Assembly: GCA_029569475.1 (NCBI GenBank) | Contig: JAKQSZ010000009.1 | Location: 42,468 to 106,467 of the forward strand | Direction: 5' to 3' | Source: Candidatus Eiseniibacteriota bacterium | Lineage (GTDB): Bacteria; Eisenbacteria; RBG-16-71-46; CAIMUX01 | DNA length: 64,000 nt | In this document: positions 8,599 through 17,876 of the stretch, one piece after another | Layout: every line of letters begins with the position of its first letter | Numbering within the stretch: the stretch's first letter is position 1 | Notes under the pieces: model-generated | Database searches by the model: none | What the model saw: only the letters and a program-made list of their open reading frames with translations | Told to the model about the DNA's origin: nothing | Translations under genes and position numbers: made by a program

Positions 8599-9624
8599 TC
8601 AGGAGGTCCGGATGCGGTCGACCTGCGCGAGGGCCTTGGCCTGCAGTCCCGGGGGCAGCGGAGCGAAGTCCAGTTCCGGCAGCAGTTCCTGTCCGTCGCC
8701 CACCAGGAATCTCACATAGGCCTGGATCGCGGCGGCCTTGGCCTGGTCGGCCTGGTTCGCGTAGACGATGACCCAGCTCTGCCCGGTGATCGGGTAGGAG
8801 CCGGGCCCGCCGGCATTGACGGCGCTGAAGGTGAGGTCGTCGTTCACCTCGATCCCGTCTCCGGCCGCGGAAGCGGAGCTCACGGTCGGCTCGACGTAGT
8901 TGCCCGCCTGGTTCTTCACGCGGGCGTACGGGAGACCGCTCGCCTTGGCGTCCGAGAGATCGACGTACCCCACTGCTCCGGCGGTGGCCCTGACGATCTG
9001 CGCGATGCCGGAATTGCCCGCGCCGGCCTGCGTCTCCGCCGGCCACTCCACGGTGGATCCGCTTTGCAGTCTCCAGACCTCGGGCGCAGCGGAGACGAGG
9101 AACTTCGTGAAGTTGTCCGTCGTCCCCGAGCCGTCGGACCGGTGGACGACGACGATGCCGGCAGCGGGAAGGGTGAGATCAGGATTGTCGGCGGCGATCG
9201 CCGGATCGTTCCAGAGCGTCACATCCCGCTGGAAGATGCGGGCGATCGTGCCGGCCGAGAGTTGCAGCGAGGCGACCCCTTCCAGGTTGAAGCAGACCGC
9301 GACGGGGCCGAGGAGGATGGGGAAGTAGAGGACTTCTCCTCCCTTGTTCCCGGCCAGATCGGCCTCTTTGAAGGGGGAGTCCGAGCCGGCGAAGTCCACC
9401 ACCATGTCCGCGAGATCCTGGCGGCCCTTGCCGCTGCCGCCCCCGCTGTAGTTGATGGTGATGTTCCGGTGCAGCGCGGTGAACCTCTCGATGGCGGCTT
9501 CCTGGTACGGCTTCTGGAAGGTGGCGCCGCTACCGTTGAGCGTCTGCTGCCGGGCTTGCTGCTGGCACGCCGCAAAGGCAAGCGAGGCGACAGCGATGGT
9601 GGAAACGATGAGTCTTCTCGACAC
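8599..9624 (-). CDS. pstS: Phosphate-binding lipoprotein PstS
   Basis: Periplasmic phosphate receptor of PstSCAB, 341 residues. The GTG start at 9624 is preceded by AAGGAGAGG; the frame continues upstream but without a signal peptide. The N-terminus has a short positively charged region, a hydrophobic core and AFAAC, a plausible lipobox with lipidated Cys20. Phosphate-binding hallmarks include GSGATFQKPYQEAAI, YSGGGSGKGRQDLADMVVDFAGSDSPF and VHRSDGSGTTDNFTKFL. First gene of pstSCAB, so probably the most highly expressed. No convincing Pho box was found upstream. Confidence 0.94.
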   Translation of the reverse strand: MSRRLIVSTIAVASLAFAACQQQARQQTLNGSGATFQKPYQEAAIERFTALHRNITINYSGGGSGKGRQDLADMVVDFAGSDSPFKEADLAGNKGGEVLYFPILLGPVAVCFNLEGVASLQLSAGTIARIFQRDVTLWNDPAIAADNPDLTLPAAGIVVVHRSDGSGTTDNFTKFLVSAAPEVWRLQSGSTVEWPAETQAGAGNSGIAQIVRATAGAVGYVDLSDAKASGLPYARVKNQAGNYVEPTVSSASAAGDGIEVNDDLTFSAVNAGGPGSYPITGQSWVIVYANQADQAKAAAIQAYVRFLVGDGQELLPELDFAPLPPGLQAKALAQVDRIRTS

Positions 9625-9753
9625 CGTCCTCTCCTTGTGACTGGGCTCGGCCAGGCGATCGGGCTGGAACCCCGATCTCCGGCCCCGGCAGAAGATCAGA
9701 GCACGAAGTCGGTGAAGTGTAACCCGTCCTGGAGCGGCTCGCCACAAGCCACG

Positions 9754-10860
9754 CTAGGGCGCGGAACGACGGCGGCGCGCGAACTCGCCCGCGCGCCGGA
9801 CGACCTTCCTCATGGCCTCGTCGGGGGAGGCGCTGAACTCCGTGCTGAACCGGCTGATGTAGTAGGCCAGCTTCACTCGGTCCAGTCCGAAGGTCGGGTG
9901 CGGGTTCAGCTCACACGCGGCGCTGCACCAGCGAAAGTCGTCGGCCGCCATCTTCCGCCGCACCAGCCGGGCGCGGCGGCTGTTCCAGACTTCCTCGATG
10001 CCCTGCCGGCGCAGGTTTCCGAGCGAGGCGTAGGACCAGCAGCAGAAGCGCACCTCGCCGAGACGGTCGACGTGGATGGCTGACCAGGGGAGAGCGCATG
10101 CCGGGGGAGGCGCCGCCGGCCCGCCCTTTTGCGCGAGGCCACCCGTTTGCGCCGGCCCACCGTAGCGCGCGGCGTAGTGGCGGCAGAAGGCGTCCAGCCC
10201 CGCGATACGGATGACACCCTCGGTTTCGCGCGCCACGGCCTGGGCCCGGGCAATCTCCTCGGCGACCTTCAAGTCGCCCGACGGAAGCCTCGTGGCGTCA
10301 TAGAAGAACTTGACGTTGACCCCCAGGCGCTGCCCCAGCCGCAGGAAGTCGGTCAACTCGTGCACGTTCTCCTGGACGATGACCATGCTGATCGCGATCA
10401 GGAGATCCCGGCCGGTCGCGTTGCGCGCCTCGACGACCCGGGCGATGTTCTCCATCACCCCGTCCCAGCGGCTTCCCTTGTTGACCGCCTCGTGGACTTC
10501 GCGGGTGGCGCCGTTGATCGAGAAGTTGATGTTGCGGCCGTGGCGGATGAAGAGATCGCACCAGGGCTCGTCGAAGAGGATGCCGTTGGTGCTGATGCCG
10601 AATCGGACGCTCTGGTTGACGGCCAGGATCTGCTCGAGGACCTGCCAGCTGTCTTTGTAGACAGTCGGCTCGCCCCCTCCGAGGGTGACATGGGCCACCC
10701 GGGGATAGATCGGGGCCAGGGACTCGCGCCAGACCACCGGGTCGAGACGCTGGCTGTAGTTCTCCTGGAAGCACATGACACAGCGGATGTTGCAGGCGAA
10801 GCCCATTTCGAGCTGGAGCTGGCGGAGGGCGGTCAGGGGGATCGTCTCGCTCTTCTGCAT
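9754..10860 (-). CDS. Radical SAM/SPASM protein
   Basis: 368 residues. The radical SAM cluster motif is CNIRCVMC (residues about 22-29, CX3CX2C), followed by the SAM-binding GGGEPT. The C-terminal SPASM-type region has CALPW...VRFCCWS...WCSAAC, fit to hold an auxiliary iron-sulfur cluster. SPASM enzymes commonly modify peptides or act in anaerobic sulfatase maturation, but this variant also occurs in envelope-polymer loci and no substrate peptide is seen nearby. A low-complexity linker (GGPAQTGGLAQKGGPA) with repeat-like DNA precedes the SPASM part. It has its own promoter-like boxes upstream and sits 130 bases before pstS, so a link to phosphate uptake is possible but unproven. Confidence 0.85.
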   Translation of the reverse strand: MQKSETIPLTALRQLQLEMGFACNIRCVMCFQENYSQRLDPVVWRESLAPIYPRVAHVTLGGGEPTVYKDSWQVLEQILAVNQSVRFGISTNGILFDEPWCDLFIRHGRNINFSINGATREVHEAVNKGSRWDGVMENIARVVEARNATGRDLLIAISMVIVQENVHELTDFLRLGQRLGVNVKFFYDATRLPSGDLKVAEEIARAQAVARETEGVIRIAGLDAFCRHYAARYGGPAQTGGLAQKGGPAAPPPACALPWSAIHVDRLGEVRFCCWSYASLGNLRRQGIEEVWNSRRARLVRRKMAADDFRWCSAACELNPHPTFGLDRVKLAYYISRFSTEFSASPDEAMRKVVRRAGEFARRRRSAP

Positions 10861-10946
10861 AGTCCTCTCGCTTTCGAGAGCATCGAGTGAAGGTTCGCGG
10901 CCCCTATCTCTCTCCCGTCGGCCACATGGGTGAGTGCAATTGCATC

Positions 10947-10975
10947 ATTCTAGTGGATGCGGGTTGTCTCGACAA
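10947..10975 (-). promoter_or_regulatory. Sigma-70-like promoter for the radical SAM gene
   Basis: On the minus strand, TTGTCG (10975-10970), a 17-bp spacer and TAGAAT (10952-10947). The predicted start lies about 80 bases before the ATG at 10860. The surrounding DNA is less GC-rich than the genes. Confidence 0.45.
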
Positions 10976-11129
10976 GTGGCTCGGTTTCGCCCCAAAATCA
11001 AGGAGTCAACCCAAACCCTCGGGACGGTTCGTAAGCTTGCACCGGTAGCGCGGTCTTTCCCTGGTCGACGAAGCAGGACAGGATCCAGTCTCCTCTATCG
11101 TCCCGGTTGCGCAGCAGAAAGGAGATTCG

Positions 11130-11981
11130 ATGGGCTTCGACAACGGTCTCGCTTGGGACACTGCGGGGAGTCGAGGTGGCGTCCCTACGATCGCCTCGAT
11201 CACCCCGACGATCTGCGCTCTCTTCGGTATCGCCCCACCGGCTTCGTGCGAGACCGCCGCGCTGGCGCCGGTGATCGAGGCCGCGCGCGAGCACCTGGCC
11301 GGACGGCCGCCGCGGCGCCTCCTGGTCTATGCGCCCGATGCCGTGGGCAGTCATCTCCTTCGCCGCCATCCGGAGATTGCGGCCGTCTTTTCGCGGGTCT
11401 CCTCGATGAAGACGCCGCTGCGGTCGATGACCCCGCCGAAGACGCCGGTCTGCTTCGCCTCGATGTTCAGCGGGGCCTTCCCGGAAACCCATGGGATCCG
11501 GCGCTATGAACGGCCCGTCCTGCGCCTGCCCACGCTCTTTGATGCCTTTATCGGAGCGGGGCTGAAGGTCGCGATCATCGCCGTGAAGGACTGCAGCATC
11601 GACATGATCTTCCGGGAGAGGGACATCGAGTATTACAGCGAGCCCTACGATCCCGAGGTCACCGAAAGGACGCTGGAGATCCTGCGGGCCGATCGCCATG
11701 ACCTCGTGGTGTGCTACCACCAGGCCTATGACGACACGCTCCATCGGGCCGGCCCCTACGCGGAAGAAGCGGTCGAGGCGGCCCGGAACCACGCCGCGGA
11801 CTACGAGCGCCTCTGCGCCGCGGCCGCCGGCTCCTGGCGCGCCCACGATCACGTGGTCGTCGCCACCCCGGACCACGGCGGCCACGAGGTCAAAGGTCCC
11901 GAACCCCGTGGCGACCATGGCGAGGACATCCCGGAAGACATGGACGTGGTCCACTTCTGGAGGTTTGCCGCGGTTTCCTGA
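11130..11981 (+). CDS. Alkaline-phosphatase-superfamily (sulfatase-like) protein
   Basis: 283 residues, no signal peptide. The metal-binding end of the superfamily is recognisable as VVVATPDHGGHEV, then GDHGEDIPEDMDVVHFW. The middle has FPETHGIRRYERP, matching the usual 'P..HGi' segment, with Asp-rich and His-rich positions between (CYHQAYDDTLHRAG). Such cytoplasmic forms hydrolyse or transfer phosphate esters; the exact substrate cannot be told. The start ATG follows AAAGGAGA with 5-base spacing. Monocistronic; the 269 bases upstream are a divergent promoter region shared with the radical SAM gene. Confidence 0.75.
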   Translation: MGFDNGLAWDTAGSRGGVPTIASITPTICALFGIAPPASCETAALAPVIEAAREHLAGRPPRRLLVYAPDAVGSHLLRRHPEIAAVFSRVSSMKTPLRSMTPPKTPVCFASMFSGAFPETHGIRRYERPVLRLPTLFDAFIGAGLKVAIIAVKDCSIDMIFRERDIEYYSEPYDPEVTERTLEILRADRHDLVVCYHQAYDDTLHRAGPYAEEAVEAARNHAADYERLCAAAAGSWRAHDHVVVATPDHGGHEVKGPEPRGDHGEDIPEDMDVVHFWRFAAVS

Positions 11982-12202
11982 GGAGAACCACTCCGTCATC
12001 ACGCGCGCCGGCCAGTCGGGCTCTCGACGGCGGGGTGGATCCGGCGGTACCCTACGCAAGGGATGTCGCCGGGGAGCCTCCCCGTTGGAGCGCGGAACCC
12101 GTTCGCCGCATACGAACTTCGCCCCTGGACTCAAATCTGCCAGCGGTCGTCTCTGCCGCACCGCAGTGCGGGACCTGCCGGAGACCAGAAAGGAAGGTCC
12201 TC

Positions 12203-15200
12203 ATGCCGCTCCCGTCCCGTGAGTCGATGGAGCCTGGCCCCGCCATGCAGCCGACCTGGGCCTCCGCTCCGGCCTCTGCCGCGGCCCCCGCTCCGGCCTC
12301 TGCCGCGGCCGCCGCCCCGCCCTCTGTCTCGGCCTCTGCCTCTGCCTCGGCTCCGACACCAGCGCGGTGTCGCCGTGGGGTTTCGTTCGGCGCCTTGGTC
12401 CTGGCGTCGCTGCTGGCAGCCGGCGCCGCCCAGGCGTTCGCCCCGCCGGAGCCGGGCCGGGTCGGTCCCATTCTTCGCCCGGGGCAGGAGACGCCCCCGC
12501 TCTGGACCACGGAGGCGCTGGATGCCCGGCGCCGGCCGGAGGCCGCGGCCTTTGCGGCAGCGGCGGGCGGTTCCTGGCGGGTGCAGTGGAACCACCAAAC
12601 CGGCACGCCGCACGCCGCCTTCGGGTCGGGGCTGGAGCTGGGCGGGCCGGTAGAGACCCCGGAACAGGCCGCCGAGGTCGCATTACGGTTCGCCGGCGAA
12701 CACCGGTCCATGTTCGGGGTAGATCCGCAAGATCTCGTTCTACGATCGTCCGTGCGCGCGATGGGGAAGTGGGGAGTGGTCTTCCAACAGACGCATCACG
12801 GGGTCCCCGTCATCGGGGCTCGCGCCAGCATGGTGCTCACCGAGGGCGGGCGCCTGTTCTTCTTCGGGTCGGACTGCCAACCCGATCTGGACGTCAACCG
12901 CACGCCGTCGATCACCGCCGCGATGGCGCGCGACCTGGCGGCCCGCGCTCTCGGGGTGAACGCCGCCAACGCTCCGGAGAGAGTCCATCCCCGCGCGCCG
13001 GGGCCGCGGCCCGACGGCGACGCCGATCTTCTGATTCTGCCGGGCCTCCGGGCCGGTGACCGGGAGGGTCACCTCTCATCCAACCAGGCCAGCGATCCCG
13101 CGCGACGGGCCGCCGATCGCCTGGTCTGGCGCAACCGGATCATGACCGAGGATCCCTATGCCATCTGGGTCTCCTACGTGGACGCCCACGATGGGACGAT
13201 CCTCTGGCGCACCAACGAGGTCTGCTATGCCGACCTCCATGGCACGACCCGGGGAATGGTCGAGGACTTCGGCTACTGCTACCGGGAAGAAGACCGTCCG
13301 ATGCCCCACCTGCTGGTGAACCTGGGCGAAGGGGGCGTCACCTGGTCGGACGAAGAGGGGGTCTTCAGCCGGCCGTACGACGGCGATGACCCGGTGACGG
13401 TGACGGCGGGGTTGCTGGGGAGCTGGGTCAACGTCAGGAACATGATGGGCCCGAACGCCCAATTCACGGGCGTCTTTTCCCCCAACGATCCGATCGAGAT
13501 CCTCTGGACCGACGCCAACGCGCACGATGCGGAGCGCGACGTCTATCTGCACGCCAACCGGACGCACGACCTGATCAAGCTCTACGATCCCGAGTTCGGC
13601 TACCCCGACTACTCGATGCCCGCCAACGTCAACATCGCCGCCTCATGCAACGCCTTCTGGGACGGGAACTCGATCAACTTCTACCGGGCCTCCGGGGGAT
13701 GCGGCAACACCGGACAGATGGGCGACGTGATCTACCACGAGTACGGGCACGGCCTCACCCAGTGGATCTATGGCGACAATCCCGATGACGTCGGGGAAGG
13801 CAACTCCGACGTCCTCGGCCTGCTCATCGACGGCAACCCGGTCATGGGCGAGGGCTTCTACCTGGGCCAGTGCACCAATGGAATCCGCACGGCCGACAAC
13901 GAGCTGCGCTACCCGGACGACTACCGGCCCGGACAGATCCACTACAACGGTCAGATCATCTCCGGCTTCTGGTGGGATGCGCGCGCCGGCCTGATCGAGA
14001 CGGTGGGGGAGGAGGGCGTGCGCGATGTGATCTGGCCGATCTGGAACGGCTCCCGCCGTCTGCTCCAGCCGATGAACATGCCGGACCAGGTGCTGGCGGC
14101 CTTCGTGGCCGACGACGATGACGGCAACCTCGCCAACGGCACGCCGCATTACGACGTCTTCTGCCGGGCGGCGGAGCGCCACGGTCTCGAAGCGCCGGGG
14201 CCTGATGCCGCCGTCACCTTTGGGCACGAACCGTTGCGCAGCAAGGTGTGGGACGGAGAGTGGGACCGGGTGGTCGCCACGGTCGTTTCCGGAGGCGGCG
14301 AGATCGACCCGGCGTCGGTCACCTTGGTGGTTCGGGTGGACGATGGCGAACCGCACGAGTACAAGATGCGGCCGACCGGCCGGCCGGATGAATACACCAT
14401 GTTGATCCGGCCCCAGGCGGTCGGACGCCATGTCGACTACGCCATGTACGCTTCCGATGACCACGGCAACTCCGGCGCCTTCCCCGCGAGCGGCTGCGTG
14501 GCCGGCGTTCCCGAAGTCATGCTGCGGTACTACATCGCCTCGGAGGTCGATGAGCTGGAGGCGGAGTCGGGTTGGACGGTGGGCGCCGCCGGCGATGACG
14601 CGACCAGCGGCATCTGGGTGAGAGGCGACCCCAACGGCACCTTCGAAGGCGGACGTCCGGTGCAGCCGGAGGATGATGCGACGCCGCACCCCGGCGTGTC
14701 GGCCTGGTTTACCGGCCAGTGCGAACCAGGTTGCGAATCCGGCCAGGCCGACGTCGACAACGGCTCCACGACCCTGTACAGCCCCGTCATCGACTTCACC
14801 GGATCCAACACCGGCCGGGTCATCTACCATCGCTGGTACTCCAACGATGCGGGGTCTTCCCCGGGGAACGACTCCTGGGTCGTGGACGCTTCGAACGACG
14901 GGGGAGTGAACTGGGTGAATGTGGAGTCGACCACAGCCTCACAGACCTCGTGGGTGGCGGTGGACATCAACCTCAACGCGCTCTTTAGCGCTCCTCCTCA
15001 ACAGGTCCAGTTCCGGTTCATCGCCAGCGACCTGGGTCCCGGTTCGCTGATCGAGGCCGCCGTGGACGACTTCCTGGTCTTCCGCGACGACGTGACGGCC
15101 GTGGAGTTGCCTTCGCCCATGGCCGGCCGGCCGGCTTTGACCCTGGAGTCGCTCTGGCCCAACCCGGTCAGCTCGAGCGCCACCATCGTCTACCTGGCGC

Positions 15201-15550
15201 CGGCCGGCGAGCGCGCCGAACTTGCCGTCCATGACGTCGCCGGGCGCCTCCTGCGGATCCTGGACGGCGAAGGACGGGGCTCGGCTATCCCGGTCCCGGT
15301 CGAGGCGTCGTTGGGATCACCCCCGGGAGCGGTGTTGGCAGCCTCCCCGGGAGCATCCTCGGGGGCGCTGTCGGGAGCCTCTCAGGGAGCATCCTCGGGA
15401 ACCCTGTCGGGGGCGGTCTCGGGATCGGAGCGGCGGACCGTCACGTGGGATCTACGCGACGGCGCGGGCCGCCTGGTCGGCCCGGGCGTGTACTACGTGC
15501 GATTGGAGGGCGGCGGGATGTCCACGTCCCGCAAGATCGTGGTGCGGTAA
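12203..15550 (+). CDS. Secreted M36-like metalloprotease with jelly-roll module and FlgD-type tail
   Basis: 1115 residues from ATG 12203 (AAGGAAGG upstream). Order: a ~45-residue Ala/Pro/Ser repeat extension, signal peptide (SFGALVLASLLAAGAAQAFA), FTP/PepSY-type propeptide region (about 150-300), the protease domain with zinc site HEYGH (about 512) and downstream glutamate in GEGNSD, a ~190-residue beta module (about 775-970), and a C-terminal FlgD/T9SS-like beta domain ending in RKIVVR. The motif spacing fits fungalysin-type M36 proteases. The beta module is also present in the C25 protease at 59565-63257. The FlgD-like domain contains a repeat-expanded Gly/Ala/Ser linker (15308-15430). Exported and probably surface-attached or secreted; feeds on protein. 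Confidence 0.85.
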   Translation: MPLPSRESMEPGPAMQPTWASAPASAAAPAPASAAAAAPPSVSASASASAPTPARCRRGVSFGALVLASLLAAGAAQAFAPPEPGRVGPILRPGQETPPLWTTEALDARRRPEAAAFAAAAGGSWRVQWNHQTGTPHAAFGSGLELGGPVETPEQAAEVALRFAGEHRSMFGVDPQDLVLRSSVRAMGKWGVVFQQTHHGVPVIGARASMVLTEGGRLFFFGSDCQPDLDVNRTPSITAAMARDLAARALGVNAANAPERVHPRAPGPRPDGDADLLILPGLRAGDREGHLSSNQASDPARRAADRLVWRNRIMTEDPYAIWVSYVDAHDGTILWRTNEVCYADLHGTTRGMVEDFGYCYREEDRPMPHLLVNLGEGGVTWSDEEGVFSRPYDGDDPVTVTAGLLGSWVNVRNMMGPNAQFTGVFSPNDPIEILWTDANAHDAERDVYLHANRTHDLIKLYDPEFGYPDYSMPANVNIAASCNAFWDGNSINFYRASGGCGNTGQMGDVIYHEYGHGLTQWIYGDNPDDVGEGNSDVLGLLIDGNPVMGEGFYLGQCTNGIRTADNELRYPDDYRPGQIHYNGQIISGFWWDARAGLIETVGEEGVRDVIWPIWNGSRRLLQPMNMPDQVLAAFVADDDDGNLANGTPHYDVFCRAAERHGLEAPGPDAAVTFGHEPLRSKVWDGEWDRVVATVVSGGGEIDPASVTLVVRVDDGEPHEYKMRPTGRPDEYTMLIRPQAVGRHVDYAMYASDDHGNSGAFPASGCVAGVPEVMLRYYIASEVDELEAESGWTVGAAGDDATSGIWVRGDPNGTFEGGRPVQPEDDATPHPGVSAWFTGQCEPGCESGQADVDNGSTTLYSPVIDFTGSNTGRVIYHRWYSNDAGSSPGNDSWVVDASNDGGVNWVNVESTTASQTSWVAVDINLNALFSAPPQQVQFRFIASDLGPGSLIEAAVDDFLVFRDDVTAVELPSPMAGRPALTLESLWPNPVSSSATIVYLAPAGERAELAVHDVAGRLLRILDGEGRGSAIPVPVEASLGSPPGAVLAASPGASSGALSGASQGASSGTLSGAVSGSERRTVTWDLRDGAGRLVGPGVYYVRLEGGGMSTSRKIVVR
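12262..12355 (+). repeat. Low-complexity Ala/Pro/Ser-coding repeat
   Basis: Degenerate units of about 24 bp (CCGGCCTCTGCCGCGGCC type) code for a PASAA-rich stretch between the start codon and the signal-peptide core of the M36-like protease. Confidence 0.7.
15308..15430 (+). repeat. Gly/Ala/Ser-coding repeat in a C-terminal domain
   Basis: Degenerate units built on TC(G/A)GGAGC(A/G/C)TCCTC code for a SGASSGALSGAS-type loop inserted in the FlgD-like domain of the M36-like protease. It interrupts the domain before its final two strands. Confidence 0.7.
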
Positions 15551-15569
15551 TCCGCGCCGACGCCCTGTC

Positions 15570-17867
15570 TCACGGTTGACCGAGCAGACGCCGGAGGGCC
15601 TCGTCGACCTCCGGCGCGCGGCCCCCGAGGGCGCGAAAGGCTTCGTAGGCGACGCGGGCGGCGTCCCGATTCCCGCGAGCTTCCTCGGCCATGCCAAGGT
15701 AGCGCCACGCCTGCGGGTCCGAGCGGTTGATTTGCAGGCTTGCCTGCAGGTCCGCGGCGGCGCCGCCGGGATCTCCCAGCCGCAGACGGGCAAGGCCACG
15801 GCTGGCCAAGACAGATGCTCGCTGTCCCGGTTCGTGACCGACCCGCAGGGACAGGTCATAGGCTTGCACGGCTTCCGGAAGCCGGTTCAACCCCACCAGC
15901 ACATCGCCGCGCACCGGCGCCAGCCGTGCCTGGAGAGACGAAGATGTGGCCATCGGGGCCGCCCCCTCGATGACCTCAAAGGCCGCCTGCGGCTTTCCCA
16001 TCATGTTCAGGGCCGCGGCCACCATGATCCGTGGCTCGGCCGCCCCCGGCGCCAGGCGGACCGCGGCCTCAAACTGCGCCAGGGCGAGGTCCAGACGCCG
16101 GATCATCAGGAAGAACTGGCCGAGATTGAGTTCCTTCCAGGGAAAGACGCGCGCGCCCAGCAGCCGGGTGGCGGCCGGCGGCCGCGGCGGCAGCGGAAAC
16201 GACGCGCCGACCTCGTCGGGGTTGATCCGGGGATAGGTTTCGTAGAGGCGCGCCGGATCGATCCCGTGGCGCGCGATCGTCTCCTGGTTGCGCTCCGCGC
16301 GGCGCACCAGCACGACCGCGGTTTCGTCGAGATGGACGAACGCCCACGCGGGGTCCTGCAGCCTCTCCATGGCCAGGCCGGTCGCCTGGAGATACTGGAT
16401 GATGGCGACGTTGAACTTGTACTGCTCGTCGGCCACGTTCCAGTGGGTGCCGCCGCCCAGCATGCGCAGGTAGCGCTCGTAGTGAGTAGCGTCGTGCACC
16501 TCCAGGCGCCCATCGATGAAGACCTTGTGCTGCGGGCTGGCCCAGGTCATGTAGGAACCGGCGGCGAAGGTGGCGAAGACCGGGCCTTCCAGATCCTGCT
16601 CGTTCAGGAATGCCATCGCCCCGCGCGTGAAGTCCGCCGGCGCACGGCCCGTGCCGAAGCGCCGGTTCGTCTCCGCGGCGATGTAGATGCGATTGGTCGC
16701 CAGCGCCCAGGTGTAGATGATGGGCGCGAGGCAGAGGACCGCCACGGCCGCGGTGGCGAGGGACGAGCGCACGGAAGGACTTCGACCCGCCCAGAAGCGC
16801 CGCACGGGAATGGAGGCCGCAGCGAGGCTCAGCCAGCGCACCAGGATCGGAGTTGCCGCCAGGGGGAGCAGGGCGATGTTGCGGCGTGCGCTGACCGAGA
16901 GATAGACGAAGGCGGCCAGGAGAAGCAAATCGCCCCGGCGCAGGCGTCTCAGGTTGCCGGTCAAAGCGAGTCCCAGAGCGGAGACCGCGACCAGCCCCAG
17001 ATAGAAGGGAAAGAGCGCAACCGCCGGATGGCGGGTGTCGCGGCCGAAGGGGCTCAAGAACTCCCCGATGGTGGCGGAGTAGACCGGCAGCGACCGGTTG
17101 ACGCGCGTGAAGAGGACCAGCGGATGCAGCGCGCCCTCCACGAAGTACGGGTTGATCAGGCTGGCGATCGCGCAGAGGCCCGCGGCCATCCAGAGCCGGC
17201 GGTCACGTGGGCGATCGAGCAACGCGGCCGCCAGGACGCCGAAGGCGAGGACGAAGAGCCCCTCGGTGTTGACCCAGACCAGCACGAGGAGCGGCAGCAG
17301 CCAGACCGCCGGCCTCCAGCCTTCTTCGTGGCGGCGAACCAGCCAGAGGGCCAAGGCAAGAAAGAGGAAGCTCAGGAGCTCCGGCCGCGGCGAAAAGCGC
17401 TCGCTGGCCACGATGACGCCCAGGCTGACGATGGCTCCCGCCAGAGGAGCCGCGGCATGCCGGCGCGCCAGGCGATACAGGATCCAGAACGTCCCGGCGG
17501 CGATGAGGGCGGCCAGCCAGACCAGTGCCGGCTCGCCCCCGACGCGATGCACCGTGAAGACCAGGAGCTGGAAGAGCCAGTGCAGATCGATGTAGCTGTT
17601 GCCCGCCGAAGGATAGGAGTAGGTGTCCACCCTGGGGATCTGGCCCGCCGCGACCAGGCTTCCCCCCCGCAGGTGGAACCAGATGTCCGGGTCGAAGAGC
17701 GAGTGAAAGGCGCAGAGGAACGCCAGCAGGACACAGGAGGCGCCCGCCCAGGCCGCGATTCGCCGCATCGATGCGTTTGCGGCCGGAGGCGGACCGCCGC
17801 TGTGTTCCGTCCTCTGGGCGGCGCCGCGTTGCGGACCGGAAGGCTTGTCTGGGCGAGAAGAGGCCAC
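15570..17867 (-). CDS. Polytopic membrane protein with C-terminal TPR region
   Basis: 765 residues. About nine to ten hydrophobic segments span residues ~35-395, then a soluble region with tetratricopeptide-like repeats (AAVRLAPGAAEPRIMVAAAL, AYDLSLRVGHEPGQRASVLA, DLQASLQINRSDPQAWRYLG). An early Asp-rich loop (FHSLFDPDIWFHLRGG) resembles the first extracytoplasmic loop of GT-C glycosyltransferases, and FIDGRLEVHDATHYERYL is conserved in this membrane-TPR family. A glycan-transfer role is therefore likely but not proven. The stop is 20 bases from the converging protease gene. The OsmC gene lies 9 bases upstream, so the two may form an operon. Confidence 0.65.
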   Translation of the reverse strand: MASSRPDKPSGPQRGAAQRTEHSGGPPPAANASMRRIAAWAGASCVLLAFLCAFHSLFDPDIWFHLRGGSLVAAGQIPRVDTYSYPSAGNSYIDLHWLFQLLVFTVHRVGGEPALVWLAALIAAGTFWILYRLARRHAAAPLAGAIVSLGVIVASERFSPRPELLSFLFLALALWLVRRHEEGWRPAVWLLPLLVLVWVNTEGLFVLAFGVLAAALLDRPRDRRLWMAAGLCAIASLINPYFVEGALHPLVLFTRVNRSLPVYSATIGEFLSPFGRDTRHPAVALFPFYLGLVAVSALGLALTGNLRRLRRGDLLLLAAFVYLSVSARRNIALLPLAATPILVRWLSLAAASIPVRRFWAGRSPSVRSSLATAAVAVLCLAPIIYTWALATNRIYIAAETNRRFGTGRAPADFTRGAMAFLNEQDLEGPVFATFAAGSYMTWASPQHKVFIDGRLEVHDATHYERYLRMLGGGTHWNVADEQYKFNVAIIQYLQATGLAMERLQDPAWAFVHLDETAVVLVRRAERNQETIARHGIDPARLYETYPRINPDEVGASFPLPPRPPAATRLLGARVFPWKELNLGQFFLMIRRLDLALAQFEAAVRLAPGAAEPRIMVAAALNMMGKPQAAFEVIEGAAPMATSSSLQARLAPVRGDVLVGLNRLPEAVQAYDLSLRVGHEPGQRASVLASRGLARLRLGDPGGAAADLQASLQINRSDPQAWRYLGMAEEARGNRDAARVAYEAFRALGGRAPEVDEALRRLLGQP

Positions 17868-17876
17868 GGGAGGAAG

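Noticed and set aside
9625..9753. Pho box upstream of pstS
   Set aside because: No pair of CTGTCAT-like or TT(A/C)ACA-type repeats at the expected spacing was found.
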